NCBI RefSeq assembly: GCF_029714945.1
Contig: NZ_CP121634.1
Span: forward strand, 5,973,001 to 6,037,000
Reading direction: 5' to 3'
DNA from: Bradyrhizobium sp. CIAT3101
Lineage (GTDB): Bacteria; Pseudomonadota; Alphaproteobacteria; Rhizobiales; Xanthobacteraceae
DNA: 64,000 bases
The position numbers and the translations under genes are program-made. The notes under the pieces are model-generated. The model was not told the DNA's origin. It made no database searches and saw only the letters and a list, made by a program, of their open reading frames with translations. Below are positions 45,393 through 56,209 of the stretch, in pieces (positions within the stretch are counted from its first letter, which is position 1; each line of letters opens with the position of its first letter).

Positions 45393-46961
45393 CTACTCGA
45401 CCGTGACGCCCCAGAACCGCGGCTGAGGATAGAGCCAGCCGGCATAGCCCTTGACGCCGTTGCGCAGCGCGGTCAGCTCGGCACCGTTGAACAGCACGAT
45501 CATCGGCACGTCGGCGATGAAGCGCTTGTGCATGTCGTCGAACAGCGCCTGCCGCTTCGCGGCGTCGTCGATCATCATCGACTGGCGCAGCATCTCCTGC
45601 CCCTCCGGATTGTCCCAGACCTTGCGCGGCTGCGTCGCTTTCGGCCCGGTCAGCATCTCGAAGCTCAGGGAGGGATCAAGCCGCGCCGAATAGACGAAGG
45701 CCATCGACTGGTAGTCGCCGCGGTTGTATCGGTCGAGCTGCGCCGCCCAGTCCATCACCTCCAACTCGATATTGATGCCGACGCCCTGCGCCATCGCCTG
45801 GACCAGCACGGACGCATCGAACACAAAGCTGTAGCGCTTGTTGGTGATCATCTTGATCGGCTGGCCGCGATAGCCGGCCTCCACCAGCAGCTTCTTGGCT
45901 TCCGCGATGTTCTGCTCGTAGCCATGCGATTGCGCTTCGCCGTAAAACGGGCTGCCGATCGGCAGTGCTGAATTGTTAGGACGTGCCGTGCCGAGCATCA
46001 CGGCGTCGACGATCTGCGCGGTGTCGATGGACAGCGCGATGGCGCGGCGGATCCGCACATCCTTCAGCAGCGGATCCCTGGTCTGGAACAGGATGCCGGT
46101 GAGGCTCAGCGACGGGGTGATGCTCAGCTGCACCGCGGGACGTGACTTGAGATCCTCGAGATCCGGGATGGACAGTGCCGTGATCACGTCGAGCGAACCG
46201 CTGAGCAGCCCCGCCTTCGCGGCCGAACTGTCCGGGATCACGTTGAAGCGCACGCGGTCGACCTTGACATCCTTGGCGCCGGTATAGCCCGTGCGCGGCT
46301 CGCTACGCGAGACGTAGCCGTCGAAGCGGACGACATCGACATATTGCCCCCGCTTCCACTCGGCGAGCTTGAACGGGCCGGTGCCGATCGGGCCGATCCA
46401 TTTGCCGTCTGCGCCGACGGAATCGCGGTGAATGACAGCGGTCTGGCCGCAATCGGGCCGCGCGATGGTCGGGAGGAACAACGCCGTCGGCTGATCGAGC
46501 GTGATGGCCACGGTCTGCGCGTCCGGCGCCTCGATCTTCTCGATCCGCGCGATGCCGCTGGCGCTGAACTCGGACAGGCAGCGCCATTGCGTCGCCGGGT
46601 CGAGCCAGCGTTTCAGCGACCAGACCACGTCATCGGCGGTCATGGTCGCGCCGTTGTGGAACTTGACGCCCTGCCGCAGGCGGAACGTGTAGGTCTTGCC
46701 CTCGTTCGAAACGGCCCAGCTGTCGGCCAGCATCGGGCCGATCGAGGTATCGTCGCGGAAGGCGACCAGCCCTTCCACGATGTGCGCGACCACCGCATCC
46801 GTATTCGCATCGCGGTTGGTGCCGGGATCGGTCGAGCGGATATCGGCGTTGATCCGCGCCCTCAACAATGTCTCGGCGCCGGCTTTGCCCAGCATGGCCC
46901 ACAGGGCAAATGCGGCCAGACCGACCGCCCATGCCGGCGCTGGCCGACGCCGCCGCATCAC
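45393..46961 (-). CDS. Dipeptide-type ABC transporter substrate-binding protein (SBP_bac_5)
   Basis: This 522-residue protein has a signal peptide (PAPAWAVGLAAFALWAMLGKAGA). LLRARINADIRSTDPGTNRDANTD and TYTFRLRQGVKFHNGATMTADDVVWSLKRW are typical of peptide/nickel binding proteins. It delivers its cargo to the two permeases encoded next. It overlaps the upstream acyltransferase gene by four bases, which suggests that this enzyme's product or substrate is the cargo. Confidence 0.93.
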   Translation of the reverse strand: MMRRRRPAPAWAVGLAAFALWAMLGKAGAETLLRARINADIRSTDPGTNRDANTDAVVAHIVEGLVAFRDDTSIGPMLADSWAVSNEGKTYTFRLRQGVKFHNGATMTADDVVWSLKRWLDPATQWRCLSEFSASGIARIEKIEAPDAQTVAITLDQPTALFLPTIARPDCGQTAVIHRDSVGADGKWIGPIGTGPFKLAEWKRGQYVDVVRFDGYVSRSEPRTGYTGAKDVKVDRVRFNVIPDSSAAKAGLLSGSLDVITALSIPDLEDLKSRPAVQLSITPSLSLTGILFQTRDPLLKDVRIRRAIALSIDTAQIVDAVMLGTARPNNSALPIGSPFYGEAQSHGYEQNIAEAKKLLVEAGYRGQPIKMITNKRYSFVFDASVLVQAMAQGVGINIELEVMDWAAQLDRYNRGDYQSMAFVYSARLDPSLSFEMLTGPKATQPRKVWDNPEGQEMLRQSMMIDDAAKRQALFDDMHKRFIADVPMIVLFNGAELTALRNGVKGYAGWLYPQPRFWGVTVE

Positions 46962-48118
46962 GCCGCCCCCGCCGCAGCCGACCGCTCGAATGCGGCCCGC
47001 CCGACCTCGTCGATCTCCAGCCGATACTCGGTGAACTCACGATTGAGCGCGGGCAGCGGCGCCGCCTGCATCAGCCCGCTCGCCGGCTCCATCAGGATCA
47101 TCGCCACGGTGGCGCTGAGATTGTTGCTGAGATTGCGGCGCGGTGGACGGCACACCGACCAGGGATAGGCGAACTCGTCGAACAGCGCGCTCTTGACGGT
47201 GTCGAAGGTGATGCTGCCGATGTGCGGCTGCAGCAAGTCGCGGACGCGGATGTCGCGGTAGAGACTGTCCGGCGTGTTGAATATGCCGGTGTCCTTCAGC
47301 TTGCCGAGCGCTACGGGGCTGACGAAGTGATTGGCATGGACCAGAAGACCGTTCTGCGGATGCACCTGGAACGTCTCGTCCGGCGCACATTCGAAGTCGA
47401 TCGCGACACCCTCGCGATGGCTGACGATCATGTTGTTGGCCGCTGACTTTTTCGTGCAATAGACGGCACGCATCGCCAGCGCGAGATGCTCGTTCTCGAG
47501 AACCTTGCGGCGGATCAGCGCCAGCGGCACGGCGACCTGGCGATAGTCGCGGTCGCTTTCGAGATAGTTCGCGGTGATCGCAATGCCGACGGAATTGAAG
47601 CCGCAGCGGCCGAGCGCGCCGGCCTCGGTGAAGGTCATGAGATCAGGACCGTCGTCGCGCCGCACCTTCAGCACCACGGCCGTCTCCGCGCATTCGCGCT
47701 TCCAGTCCCAGTTCTGGGCATGGATCAGCCGACCGCTGGCGGTCGCCTGCGGCAGCACGACGACCCCCGTGCAGCCATCCGGATCTTCCGGCGTCTTCAG
47801 GCGCGCGCGGATCGCAGGGTTTGCGAGCTTGATGATCTCGGTGCGGGCGTTGAGCAGGACGATATCCTCGAACGGGACATCGGCACCTTCGGCGATGCCG
47901 CGCATCTCCTCGATATAGCTCGGCTCGAAGGCTTCGATGACGGGCAGATAATCCCGCACCAGCTCGGCCACGCCCTTCGCATCGAGCGAGAGCTCCTTCA
48001 GCTGCGCGAAGTAGTGCGTGGTCCCTTTCTTGATACGGGCCACCGCCTTCTGCCCGTACTGGCGTCCACGTTCGCGCGGTGGACCGGAGATTTCGATTAG
48101 GGGAAAGGGCTCGACCAT
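46958..48118 (-). CDS. C45-type autoproteolytic acyltransferase/hydrolase (penicillin acyltransferase-like)
   Basis: The protein has 386 residues. The self-cleavage site with N-terminal nucleophile is PDGCTGVVV with Cys116. IHAQNWDWKRE and FTEAGALGRCGFNSVGIAITAN are typical of the C45 Ntn-hydrolase family, which includes acyl-CoA:6-APA acyltransferase and related amidases. After cleavage the alpha and beta chains would be about 115 and 271 residues. ATG 48118 fits the family start. As first gene of a peptide ABC operon, it probably hydrolyses an imported N-acyl amino acid or small peptide, an inference from position. Confidence 0.88.
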   Translation of the reverse strand: MVEPFPLIEISGPPRERGRQYGQKAVARIKKGTTHYFAQLKELSLDAKGVAELVRDYLPVIEAFEPSYIEEMRGIAEGADVPFEDIVLLNARTEIIKLANPAIRARLKTPEDPDGCTGVVVLPQATASGRLIHAQNWDWKRECAETAVVLKVRRDDGPDLMTFTEAGALGRCGFNSVGIAITANYLESDRDYRQVAVPLALIRRKVLENEHLALAMRAVYCTKKSAANNMIVSHREGVAIDFECAPDETFQVHPQNGLLVHANHFVSPVALGKLKDTGIFNTPDSLYRDIRVRDLLQPHIGSITFDTVKSALFDEFAYPWSVCRPPRRNLSNNLSATVAMILMEPASGLMQAAPLPALNREFTEYRLEIDEVGRAAFERSAAAGAA

Positions 48119-48184
48119 GGGACGCCAGGTTCCTTTTGAAGTTCCTTTTGCTTTCGCGGGAAGCCTAATGTACTTTGTGATGAC

Positions 48185-49129
48185 ATGAAACAAAAATCTT
48201 CGACCGCGAAATCTGCCTTGGAAAAGGCGCCGCCAAGCCGGCTTCAGCGCGAATTGTCCGCAGGGATCATCGACCTGATCCGAAGCGAACGGCTTGCGCC
48301 AGGAACTCGTCTTGCCGAGGTCGCACTTGCCGAGCGCCTCCAGGTCTCCCGCACGCCGGTGCGCGCGGCGTTGAAGTTGCTGGCGCGGCGCAAGCTCGTG
48401 CGTGCCGGCGAGAGCCGTGGTTATTTCGTCGCCGACACGCCCCCCGTTCCGCACAAGGCGCCGCCGAAGCCGAACCCCGACGAGACTGACCGCCTGTTCC
48501 TGGCGATCGCGCGCGATCGCCGGGCCAAGCGGCTGCCCGACGAGGTGTCCGAGCGCGATCTGATGCAGCGCTATGATGCGACGAGGCCCGTCGTGCAGCG
48601 CGTGCTCGCCAAGCTCGCCGAAGTCGCCGCCGTGCAGCGCAAGCCGGGGCATGGCTGGCGCTTCCAGCCGACGCTCGGGGATACCCAGGCGCGCGACGAA
48701 AGCTATCGCTACCGCCTGCTGATCGAGCCCGCCGGCCTGATCGAGCCGGGCTTCCGGCTCGATCAGGCCTGGGCCGCCGAGATGCGCCGCCGCCATCAGG
48801 ACATGCTGGCGATGCCGTGGAGCGACACGCTCAGCATCGCGCTCTACGAGATGAACGCGGCCTTCCATGAAGGCCTCGCGGCCGCATCCGGCAACCGCTA
48901 TCTGCTGGTCGCCGTTCAGCAGCAGAACCGGCTGCGCCGCTTCGGCAATTATGATTGGACCTTCGGTTATGAGCGCGTGGTCGTGAACTGCCGCGAGCAT
49001 CTCGCCATTCTCGACCAGCTCGAAGCCGGTCAGAACGAGGCCGCTGCAGCGCTGCTGCGCCGACACCTCGAAAGTGCCGCCAAACTCAAACGCAACCCGT
49101 CCAGCTCCGCTCCATCCAAAACCACCTGA
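48185..49129 (+). CDS. GntR/FadR-type transcriptional regulator with two winged helices
   Basis: The protein has 314 residues. The first GntR winged helix (about 20-80) contains LAPGTRLAEVALAERLQVSRTPVRAALKLLARRKLV. A second one (about 103-160) reads LPDEVSERDLMQRYDATRPVVQRVLAKLAEVAAVQRKPGHGW, instead of the usual direct connection to the effector domain. An FCD-like helical domain follows (about 175-300), with REHLAILDQLEAG. It is divergent from the C45/ABC operon, 66 bases away, and 18 bases before the aminotransferase gene, so it probably controls both. Confidence 0.9.
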   Translation: MKQKSSTAKSALEKAPPSRLQRELSAGIIDLIRSERLAPGTRLAEVALAERLQVSRTPVRAALKLLARRKLVRAGESRGYFVADTPPVPHKAPPKPNPDETDRLFLAIARDRRAKRLPDEVSERDLMQRYDATRPVVQRVLAKLAEVAAVQRKPGHGWRFQPTLGDTQARDESYRYRLLIEPAGLIEPGFRLDQAWAAEMRRRHQDMLAMPWSDTLSIALYEMNAAFHEGLAAASGNRYLLVAVQQQNRLRRFGNYDWTFGYERVVVNCREHLAILDQLEAGQNEAAAALLRRHLESAAKLKRNPSSSAPSKTT

Positions 49130-49147
49130 TCACGTACAAGAGTTGTC

Positions 49148-50494
49148 ATGACCATGAGCGACCTCGCCTCCTCCAACAGCCCCCTCACCCGCGAGGCCAT
49201 GGAGCCATTCTGGCTGCCGATGACGCCGAACCGGCAATTCAAGGCGAAGCCGCGCATCTTCGTCGGCGCTGAAGGCATGCATTACGTCACCGGCGACGGC
49301 CGGCGGATTCTCGACGGCATGGCCGGGCTGTGGTGCGTCAACGCAGGGCACGGACAGCGGAGGATCGTCGAGGCGATCCAGGCGCAAGCCGCAAAACTCG
49401 ATTTCGTCTCCTCGTTCCAGATGAGCCATCCGGCGGCCTTCGAGCTCGCGCGCCGCATCACCGAGATCGCCCCGGCAGGGCTCGACCATGTCTTCTTCAC
49501 CAATTCCGGCTCGGAATCGGTCGACACCGCGCTGAAGATCGCGCGCGGCTATCACCGCGCCCGCGGCGAGGCCGGCCGCATCCGCTTCATCTCGCGCGCG
49601 AAGGCCTATCACGGCATGGGCTGGGGCGGCCTCTCCGTCAGCGGCATCGTGCGCCACCGCAGGGATTTCGGTCCGCTGCTGCCGGAGGTCGACCACCTCC
49701 CGCATACGCTTGATCCGGAGCATGCGGCCTTCTCGCGCGGACAGCCGCAATGGGGCGCACATTTTGCCGACGAACTCGCAAGACTCTTGCAGCTCCATGA
49801 TCCCTCAACCGTTGCCGCCGTCATCGTCGAGCCCGTCACCGGCTCGGGCGGCGTGCTACCACCGCCCGTCGGCTATCTCGAACGGTTGCGAAAAATCTGC
49901 GACCAGCACGGCATTCTCCTGATCTTCGACGAGGTCATCACCGGTTTCGGCCGTCTGGGTGCCGCCTTCGGGGCCAATGCGTTCGGCGTGACGCCCGATC
50001 TCATCACCTGCGCCAAGGGCATGACCAATGCCGCCGTGCCGATGGGCGGCGTCATCACCAGCGGCAAGGTCTATGACGCCCTGATGCAGGGGCCGGACAA
50101 CACGATCGAGCTGTTCCACGGCTACACCTATTCGGCCCATCCGCTCGCCTGCGCGGCCGGTCTCGCCGCGCTCGATGTGTACCAGGATCTCGGCCTGTTC
50201 GAGCGCGCGCACCGCCTCGCGCCGGCATGGGAGAACCATGCGCATGGCTTGCGCGACCTGCCCCATGTCGTCGACATCCGCAACATCGGCTTGCTGGCTG
50301 CAATCGACCTGAAGCCGCGCGAGGGCGCGCCGGGTGCGCGCGGCGCCGAATGTGCCAACCGCTGCTATGAGGACGGCATCCTGATCCGCAGCAGCGGCGA
50401 CACGCTGCTGATCTCGCCGCCCCTGATCATCACCGAGGAGCAGATCGGCGACATCTTTGCCGCGATCCGCCGGGCGCTGGGCAGTATCGGCTAG
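49148..50494 (+). CDS. Class III PLP aminotransferase (omega-amino acid:pyruvate type)
   Basis: This 448-residue protein begins FWLPMTPNRQFKAKPRIFVGAEGMHY, the usual start of beta-alanine/omega-amino acid:pyruvate transaminases. NSGSESVDTALKIARGYH binds PLP phosphate, FDEVITGFGRLG holds the PLP-ring Asp, and LITCAKGMTNA has the Schiff-base Lys (about 290). It could transaminate beta-alanine or a gamma/omega-amino acid released by the amidases and ureide hydrolases nearby. The stop lies four bases from the convergent DppF gene. Confidence 0.92.
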   Translation: MTMSDLASSNSPLTREAMEPFWLPMTPNRQFKAKPRIFVGAEGMHYVTGDGRRILDGMAGLWCVNAGHGQRRIVEAIQAQAAKLDFVSSFQMSHPAAFELARRITEIAPAGLDHVFFTNSGSESVDTALKIARGYHRARGEAGRIRFISRAKAYHGMGWGGLSVSGIVRHRRDFGPLLPEVDHLPHTLDPEHAAFSRGQPQWGAHFADELARLLQLHDPSTVAAVIVEPVTGSGGVLPPPVGYLERLRKICDQHGILLIFDEVITGFGRLGAAFGANAFGVTPDLITCAKGMTNAAVPMGGVITSGKVYDALMQGPDNTIELFHGYTYSAHPLACAAGLAALDVYQDLGLFERAHRLAPAWENHAHGLRDLPHVVDIRNIGLLAAIDLKPREGAPGARGAECANRCYEDGILIRSSGDTLLISPPLIITEEQIGDIFAAIRRALGSIG

Positions 50495-50498
50495 CGCT

Positions 50499-51478
50499 TC
50501 ATGCCGCCGGCAGCGCATCGAGGTGGCACGCCACCCATTGCTCGCCTTCGGCGGAACGAAGCTGCGGCTCCTCTGTCCGGCAGCGATCAAACACGTACGG
50601 GCAGCGGGTGTGAAAACGGCACCCGCTCGGCGGATTGATCGGGCTTGGCACGTCGCCACCGAGGATGATGGGATTGCGCTGAGCGCCGGGCTCCGGCAGC
50701 GGGACCGCCGAGAGCAAGGCCTTGGTGTAGGGATGCCGTGGTGCCGCAAAGATTTCCCGGCGCGGCGCAACTTCGACGATCTTGCCGAGATACATCACCG
50801 CGACGCGGTGGGTCATGTGCTCGACAATCGCGAGATCGTGGCTGATGAAGAGCAATGCCAGCCCGAACTCGCGCTGAAGATCCTGCAACAAATTGACGAT
50901 TTGCGCCTTGACCGAGACGTCGAGCGCCGAGACCGCCTCGTCGCAGACGATCAGCTCCGGCTCGGCTGCGAGCGCCCGCGCGATGCCGATGCGCTGACGC
51001 TGGCCACCGGAGAATTCGTGCGGTCTGCGGTTGAGCGCTTCCCGCGGCAGCCGCACCGTGTCCATCAGCGCCGTCACGCGCGTCTCGAGATCGGCCGCCG
51101 ATTTGGCGAGGCCGAAATTGCGGATCGGCTCGGCCAGGATGTCGCGCACGCGCATGCGCGGATTGAGGCTCGAGAACGGATCCTGGAACACCACCTGCAT
51201 GCGTTGCCGCAGCTGACGCATCGTGCTCGGATGCGCGTCGTCGATACGCTGGCCGTCGAGGATCACCTGGCCGGATGTCACGTCGAACAGCCGCAGGATG
51301 GCGCGGCCGACCGTCGACTTGCCGCAGCCGGACTCGCCGACCAGCGACAGGGTCTCGCCGCGCGCAATCTCGAACGACACGCCGTCGACGGCGTAGACAT
51401 ATTCGGTTTGTCGCCCGAACAGGCCCTTGTTGATCGGGAAATGCTTCTTGAGGTCGTTGACCTGGAGCAGCGGAGGGC

Positions 51479-51482
<4 letters not shown>
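50499..51482 (-). CDS. Dipeptide-type ABC transporter ATPase (DppF-like)
   Basis: This 327-residue single ABC domain has Walker A GESGCGKSTVGR, signature FSGGQRQRIGIARAL and Walker B LIVCDEAVSALD. The C-terminal segment HPYTKALLSAVPLPEPG, followed by a Cys-rich end (GCRFHTRCPYVFDRC), is the oligopeptide-transporter pattern. It is the last gene of the second ABC operon and overlaps the DppD gene by four bases. Confidence 0.94.
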
Positions 51483-52468
<986 letters not shown>

Positions 52469-52487
52469 CGCCATCAGCTCCGCAGCA

Positions 52488-53411
52488 TCACAGGCTCTTG
52501 GCCATGCGCGGATCGAGCGCATCGCGAAGACCATCGCCGAGCAGGTTGACGGCGAGCACGGTGACGGACAAGAACGCCGCCGGGAAAAACACGATGTAGG
52601 GCTTGACCTGCCACAGGGCGCGGCCCTCGGCCATGATGTTGCCCCAGGACGGTATGGTCGGCGGCGTGCCGGCGCCGATAAACGACAGGATCGCCTCGGT
52701 GATCATGGCGCTGGCGCAGATATAGGTCGCCTGCACCAGCATCGGCGCCAGCGTGTTGGGCAGGATATGGCGCAGGATGATCATCGGTGTGCGCGTGCCG
52801 CAGGCCACCGCGGCGTCGACATAGGGCTGCTCGCGCAGCGACAGCACCACGCTGCGGACCAGGCGCGAGACACGTGGGATCTCTGCAATGGTGATCGCCA
52901 GAATGACGTTACCGACGCTGCCGCGCGTCAAGGCCATCAGCGCGATCGCCAGCAGGATCGGCGGGATCGACATCAACCCGTCCATGAAACGCATCAAGAT
53001 GCCGTCGGCCCAGCGGATGAAGCCGGAGACGATGCCGATGGCGAGCCCGGCGGCCGAGGCAAGCACCGCCACCGAGAGGCCGACCGTGAGCGAAACCCGC
53101 GCACCGAACAGCACGCGCGAATAGATATCGCGGCCAAGCACGTCGGTGCCGAACCAGAAAGCGGCAGACGGGGCGCGCGTGCGCTTGGCTGGTGCGAGCG
53201 CAGTCGGATCGACCGTCCAGAGATAGGGCGCGAACACCGCAATCAGGATCAGCGCGAGCAGCAGCGCACCACCGATCGCGACCGTTGGATGGCCACGCAG
53301 GAAGCCGAGGAAACCGCGCCGGATCCGCACCGGCCGAAGGATGTCGGGCAGTTGCGGCGCGAGGACGAGGCCGGCAGGAAGCGACTGCGGGTTAACGGTC
53401 GTATCGGTCAA
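52488..53411 (-). CDS. Dipeptide-type ABC transporter permease (DppC-like)
   Basis: The protein has 307 residues. A membrane segment near the N-terminus (VAIGGALLLALILIAVFAPYLW) is followed by GTDVLGRDIYSRVLFGARVSL, a DppC hallmark, then five more membrane segments. The EAA loop reads QPYVDAAVACGTRTPMIILRHILPNTLAP, and FIGAGTPPTIPSWGNIMAEGR is also typical. It overlaps the DppB-like gene by four bases and forms the channel with it. Confidence 0.93.
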   Translation of the reverse strand: MTDTTVNPQSLPAGLVLAPQLPDILRPVRIRRGFLGFLRGHPTVAIGGALLLALILIAVFAPYLWTVDPTALAPAKRTRAPSAAFWFGTDVLGRDIYSRVLFGARVSLTVGLSVAVLASAAGLAIGIVSGFIRWADGILMRFMDGLMSIPPILLAIALMALTRGSVGNVILAITIAEIPRVSRLVRSVVLSLREQPYVDAAVACGTRTPMIILRHILPNTLAPMLVQATYICASAMITEAILSFIGAGTPPTIPSWGNIMAEGRALWQVKPYIVFFPAAFLSVTVLAVNLLGDGLRDALDPRMAKSL

Positions 53412-54349
53412 TAGCGGATCCTCGGGTCAACGAGCGTGTAGGTGACGTCGATCATCAGATTGACGAGGACGTAGACGAAGCTGAACAGCAGCACGATACC
53501 CTGGATGACGGGATAGTCGCGCCGCAGGATCGCATCGATCGTGAGACGGCCGAGACCGGGGATCGCGAACACGCTCTCCGTCACGACCGCGCCGCCGATC
53601 AGGAGCGCGATGCCGATCCCGATCACGGTCACGATCGGCACCGCCGCGTTCTTGAGTGCGTGAATGAACAGGATACCACCCTGCCCCATCCCCTTGGCGC
53701 GTGCGGTGCGGATGTAGTCCTGCTGCAGGACCTCGAGCATGGTCGCGCGGGTGATGCGCGCGACCAGCGCGATGTAGACACAGCCGAGCGCGATCGCCGG
53801 CAGGATCAGGTTTTGCAGCCACGGCCAAAAGCCCTCCGTGAGCGGCGTGTAGCCCTGCACCGGAAGCCATTCGAGCTCCAGCGCGAAGACATAGGCCAGG
53901 ACATAGCCGACGACGAAGACCGGCAACGAGAAGCCAAACACCGCGAACGCCATGATGGCGCGATCGATGAAGCTTCCCGCCTTCCATGCCGCGAGCACCC
54001 CCAGCGGCACCGCGACCACGATCGTGAGCAGAAGCGTGACGGTCATCAGCGACAGCGTCGGTCCGAGACGCTGCCCGATCATCGCAGACACCGGCAAGTT
54101 GGTGAAGATCGAAGTGCCGAGATCACCGTGCAGGATGCGCCAGACCCAGCTTCCGAACTGGACCAGGAAGGGACGGTCGAGGCCGAGGCCCTGGCGGATG
54201 CGCTCCACATCCTCCGGGCTTGCCTGGTCGCCCGCAATCACCACGGCGGGATCCCCCGGCGCGATATAGAGCAGGCTGAACACGAACAGTGCGACAATCG
54301 CCATCACCGGCAAGGTGGAGACGATGCGCCGGAGGATATAGGAGAGCAT
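53408..54349 (-). CDS. Dipeptide-type ABC transporter permease (DppB-like)
   Basis: This 313-residue protein starts LSYILRRIVSTLPVMAIVALFVFSLLYIAPGDP. The EAA loop is DYIRTARAKGMGQGGILFIHALKNAAVP and the C-terminus is DYPVIQGIVLLFSFVYVLVNLMIDVTYTLVDPR. It lies 17 bases after the binding-protein gene. With its DppC-like partner it makes the membrane channel of the second transporter. Confidence 0.93.
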   Translation of the reverse strand: MLSYILRRIVSTLPVMAIVALFVFSLLYIAPGDPAVVIAGDQASPEDVERIRQGLGLDRPFLVQFGSWVWRILHGDLGTSIFTNLPVSAMIGQRLGPTLSLMTVTLLLTIVVAVPLGVLAAWKAGSFIDRAIMAFAVFGFSLPVFVVGYVLAYVFALELEWLPVQGYTPLTEGFWPWLQNLILPAIALGCVYIALVARITRATMLEVLQQDYIRTARAKGMGQGGILFIHALKNAAVPIVTVIGIGIALLIGGAVVTESVFAIPGLGRLTIDAILRRDYPVIQGIVLLFSFVYVLVNLMIDVTYTLVDPRIRY

Positions 54350-54366
54350 CTGGCCTCAGCGCAGGA

Positions 54367-55971
54367 TCATGCGGACTTCGACACGCCCCAGAACAAGGGC
54401 ACAGGTCCCTTGGTAACGCCGGAGACGTTCTTGCGCCACGCGGTGTAGCCCAGGAAGAAGCCGGTCGGCGCGTAGACGACGTCATCCATCGCCGCCTTGT
54501 TGAGACGACCGATGGCGGCCTTCTCCTCGTCGAGGTTCTTGGCTTCGAACCACGAGCTGACTTCCTTTTCGGTGCCCGCGCTGGTGGGCCAGCCGAACCA
54601 GGCCTTGTCGCCGGTGGCGCGAATGGCCGTGTAGGGCGCAGGATTGACGCAATCCGCGCCCGCATGCCAGGTGTGGAACATGTTCCAGCCGCCCTGTCCC
54701 GGCGGCGTCTTCACCGCACGACGCGCGCCGACCGTGCCCCAATCGGTCGCGACGAAGTCGACGTTCATGCCAAGCTGCTTCAGGAGGTCCGCGGTCACGT
54801 CGCCCATGGCCTTGGTGATCGGCTGGTCCTGCGCGACGAGGCAGGTCACCGGCTGGCCGGAATAGCCGCTCTCGGCGAGCAGCTTCTTGGCGGCACTGAG
54901 GTCGCGCTTACCCTTCAGGATATCGCCACCCACTTCGGTGTAGAGCGGTGTATCCGGCGTGAAGAAGCTGGGCAGCGACTTCCACAGCGAATTGTCGTCG
55001 CCGACGATTGCACGCATGTAGTCTTCCTGGCTCATCGCCATCAGCACCGCGCGCCGCGCCTTGACGTCGTTGAAGGGCGGATACAGGAAATTCATGCGGA
55101 ACGAGCCGATATTGCCGAGGGGGTCGCCGATATCGACGCTGATGTTCTTGTTCTTCTTCAGAACCGGGACCAGATCGGCGATCGGGTTCTCCCACCAGTC
55201 GATCTCGCCATTCTGCAGCGCGGCCGCCGCGGTTGCCGGATCAGGCATGATGATCCACTCGACGCGATCGATCATCACCTGCTTGCCGCCGGCCAGCCAG
55301 GATGGCTTCTCCTGCCGCGGCACATAGTCCGCGAATTTCTCGAACACGGCTTTCGCGCCGGGGACCCACTCGCCCTTGACGAACTTCAGCGGACCGGAAC
55401 CGATATAATCCGTAATCTGCTTGAACGGATCGGTCTGCGCGATGCGCTCCGGCATGATGAAGGCAACCGGCGCGTTGTTCTTGCCGAGCGCGAACAGCAG
55501 TTTCGGGAAAGGCTGCTTCAGCACCCATTTGAAGGTGCGGTCGTCGACGGCCGTGAGCGCCTGCTCGTTCGCCTTGATCATCAGACCCATCGGATCGCGC
55601 GCCGCCCAGCGATTGAGGCTTGCAACAACGTCCTTGCTCAGCACCGGCTCGCCGTCATGGAATTTGAGCCCCGACCGCAGCTTGAACGTCCAGGTCGTGC
55701 CGTCGTCGGTCACCTCCTCGGACTCGACCATCTGCCGCTGCGGCTGGAACGAGGAATCGATGCCGTAGAGCGTGTCCCAGACCATCGCGGCCGCGTTGCG
55801 CACGACATATTGGGTGCCCCAGATGGGGTCGAAATTGGCGAGATTGGCCTGCGGCACGAAACGCAGGGTCCGGGCCGAAGCGCCTTGCGCGATCGCCGGC
55901 GCCGAGATGCCCCCCGACAATGCCAGACCGCCCGCGCCAGCCAGTCCCTTCAATACGGTCCTGCGATCCAT
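54367..55971 (-). CDS. Dipeptide-type ABC transporter substrate-binding protein, Tat-type signal
   Basis: This 534-residue protein starts DRRTVLKGLAGAGGLALSGGISAPAIA, a twin-arginine signal. LRFVPQANLANFDPIWGTQYVVRN and WTFKLRSGLKFHDGEPVLSKDVVASLNRW are family segments of SBP_bac_5. ATG 55971 follows GGGAGG. Unlike the binding protein at 45393, which has a Sec-type signal, this one seems to fold before export. Its operon also contains a hydantoinase and a carbamoylase, so a ureide, amide or peptide ligand is likely. Confidence 0.93.
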   Translation of the reverse strand: MDRRTVLKGLAGAGGLALSGGISAPAIAQGASARTLRFVPQANLANFDPIWGTQYVVRNAAAMVWDTLYGIDSSFQPQRQMVESEEVTDDGTTWTFKLRSGLKFHDGEPVLSKDVVASLNRWAARDPMGLMIKANEQALTAVDDRTFKWVLKQPFPKLLFALGKNNAPVAFIMPERIAQTDPFKQITDYIGSGPLKFVKGEWVPGAKAVFEKFADYVPRQEKPSWLAGGKQVMIDRVEWIIMPDPATAAAALQNGEIDWWENPIADLVPVLKKNKNISVDIGDPLGNIGSFRMNFLYPPFNDVKARRAVLMAMSQEDYMRAIVGDDNSLWKSLPSFFTPDTPLYTEVGGDILKGKRDLSAAKKLLAESGYSGQPVTCLVAQDQPITKAMGDVTADLLKQLGMNVDFVATDWGTVGARRAVKTPPGQGGWNMFHTWHAGADCVNPAPYTAIRATGDKAWFGWPTSAGTEKEVSSWFEAKNLDEEKAAIGRLNKAAMDDVVYAPTGFFLGYTAWRKNVSGVTKGPVPLFWGVSKSA

Positions 55972-56209
55972 GAATTCCTCCCAGTAATGCCGTGATGCCG
56001 GCCGTTCATTGGCCAAGGGCAGGTGAAACAGAGCCCATTAGCGTGCAAATGGTATGCCAGTAACCGCGTGTCCGCCAGCCGGTTCTCATCGACTTTTGGC
56101 CCGTCGCTGCGCAGCAGCACGGACGAGACCGCGCCAGGACGGCGCGAGCTCCTGGTCCGTTCGAGGAGCACCCAAGACGACGATCTTCATCGCGCCCCCG
56201 GGTCCGCGA

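Noticed and set aside
48129..48150. Direct repeat GTTCCTTTTG as a GntR operator
   Set aside because: Read on the minus strand it is CAAAAGGAAC twice, an A/G-rich Shine-Dalgarno-like region just before the C45 gene, so the repeat is weak evidence for an operator.
48119..49066. Upstream extension of the C45 acyltransferase frame to 49066
   Set aside because: It runs antisense through the GntR gene and adds no homologous sequence; ATG 48118 matches the family start.
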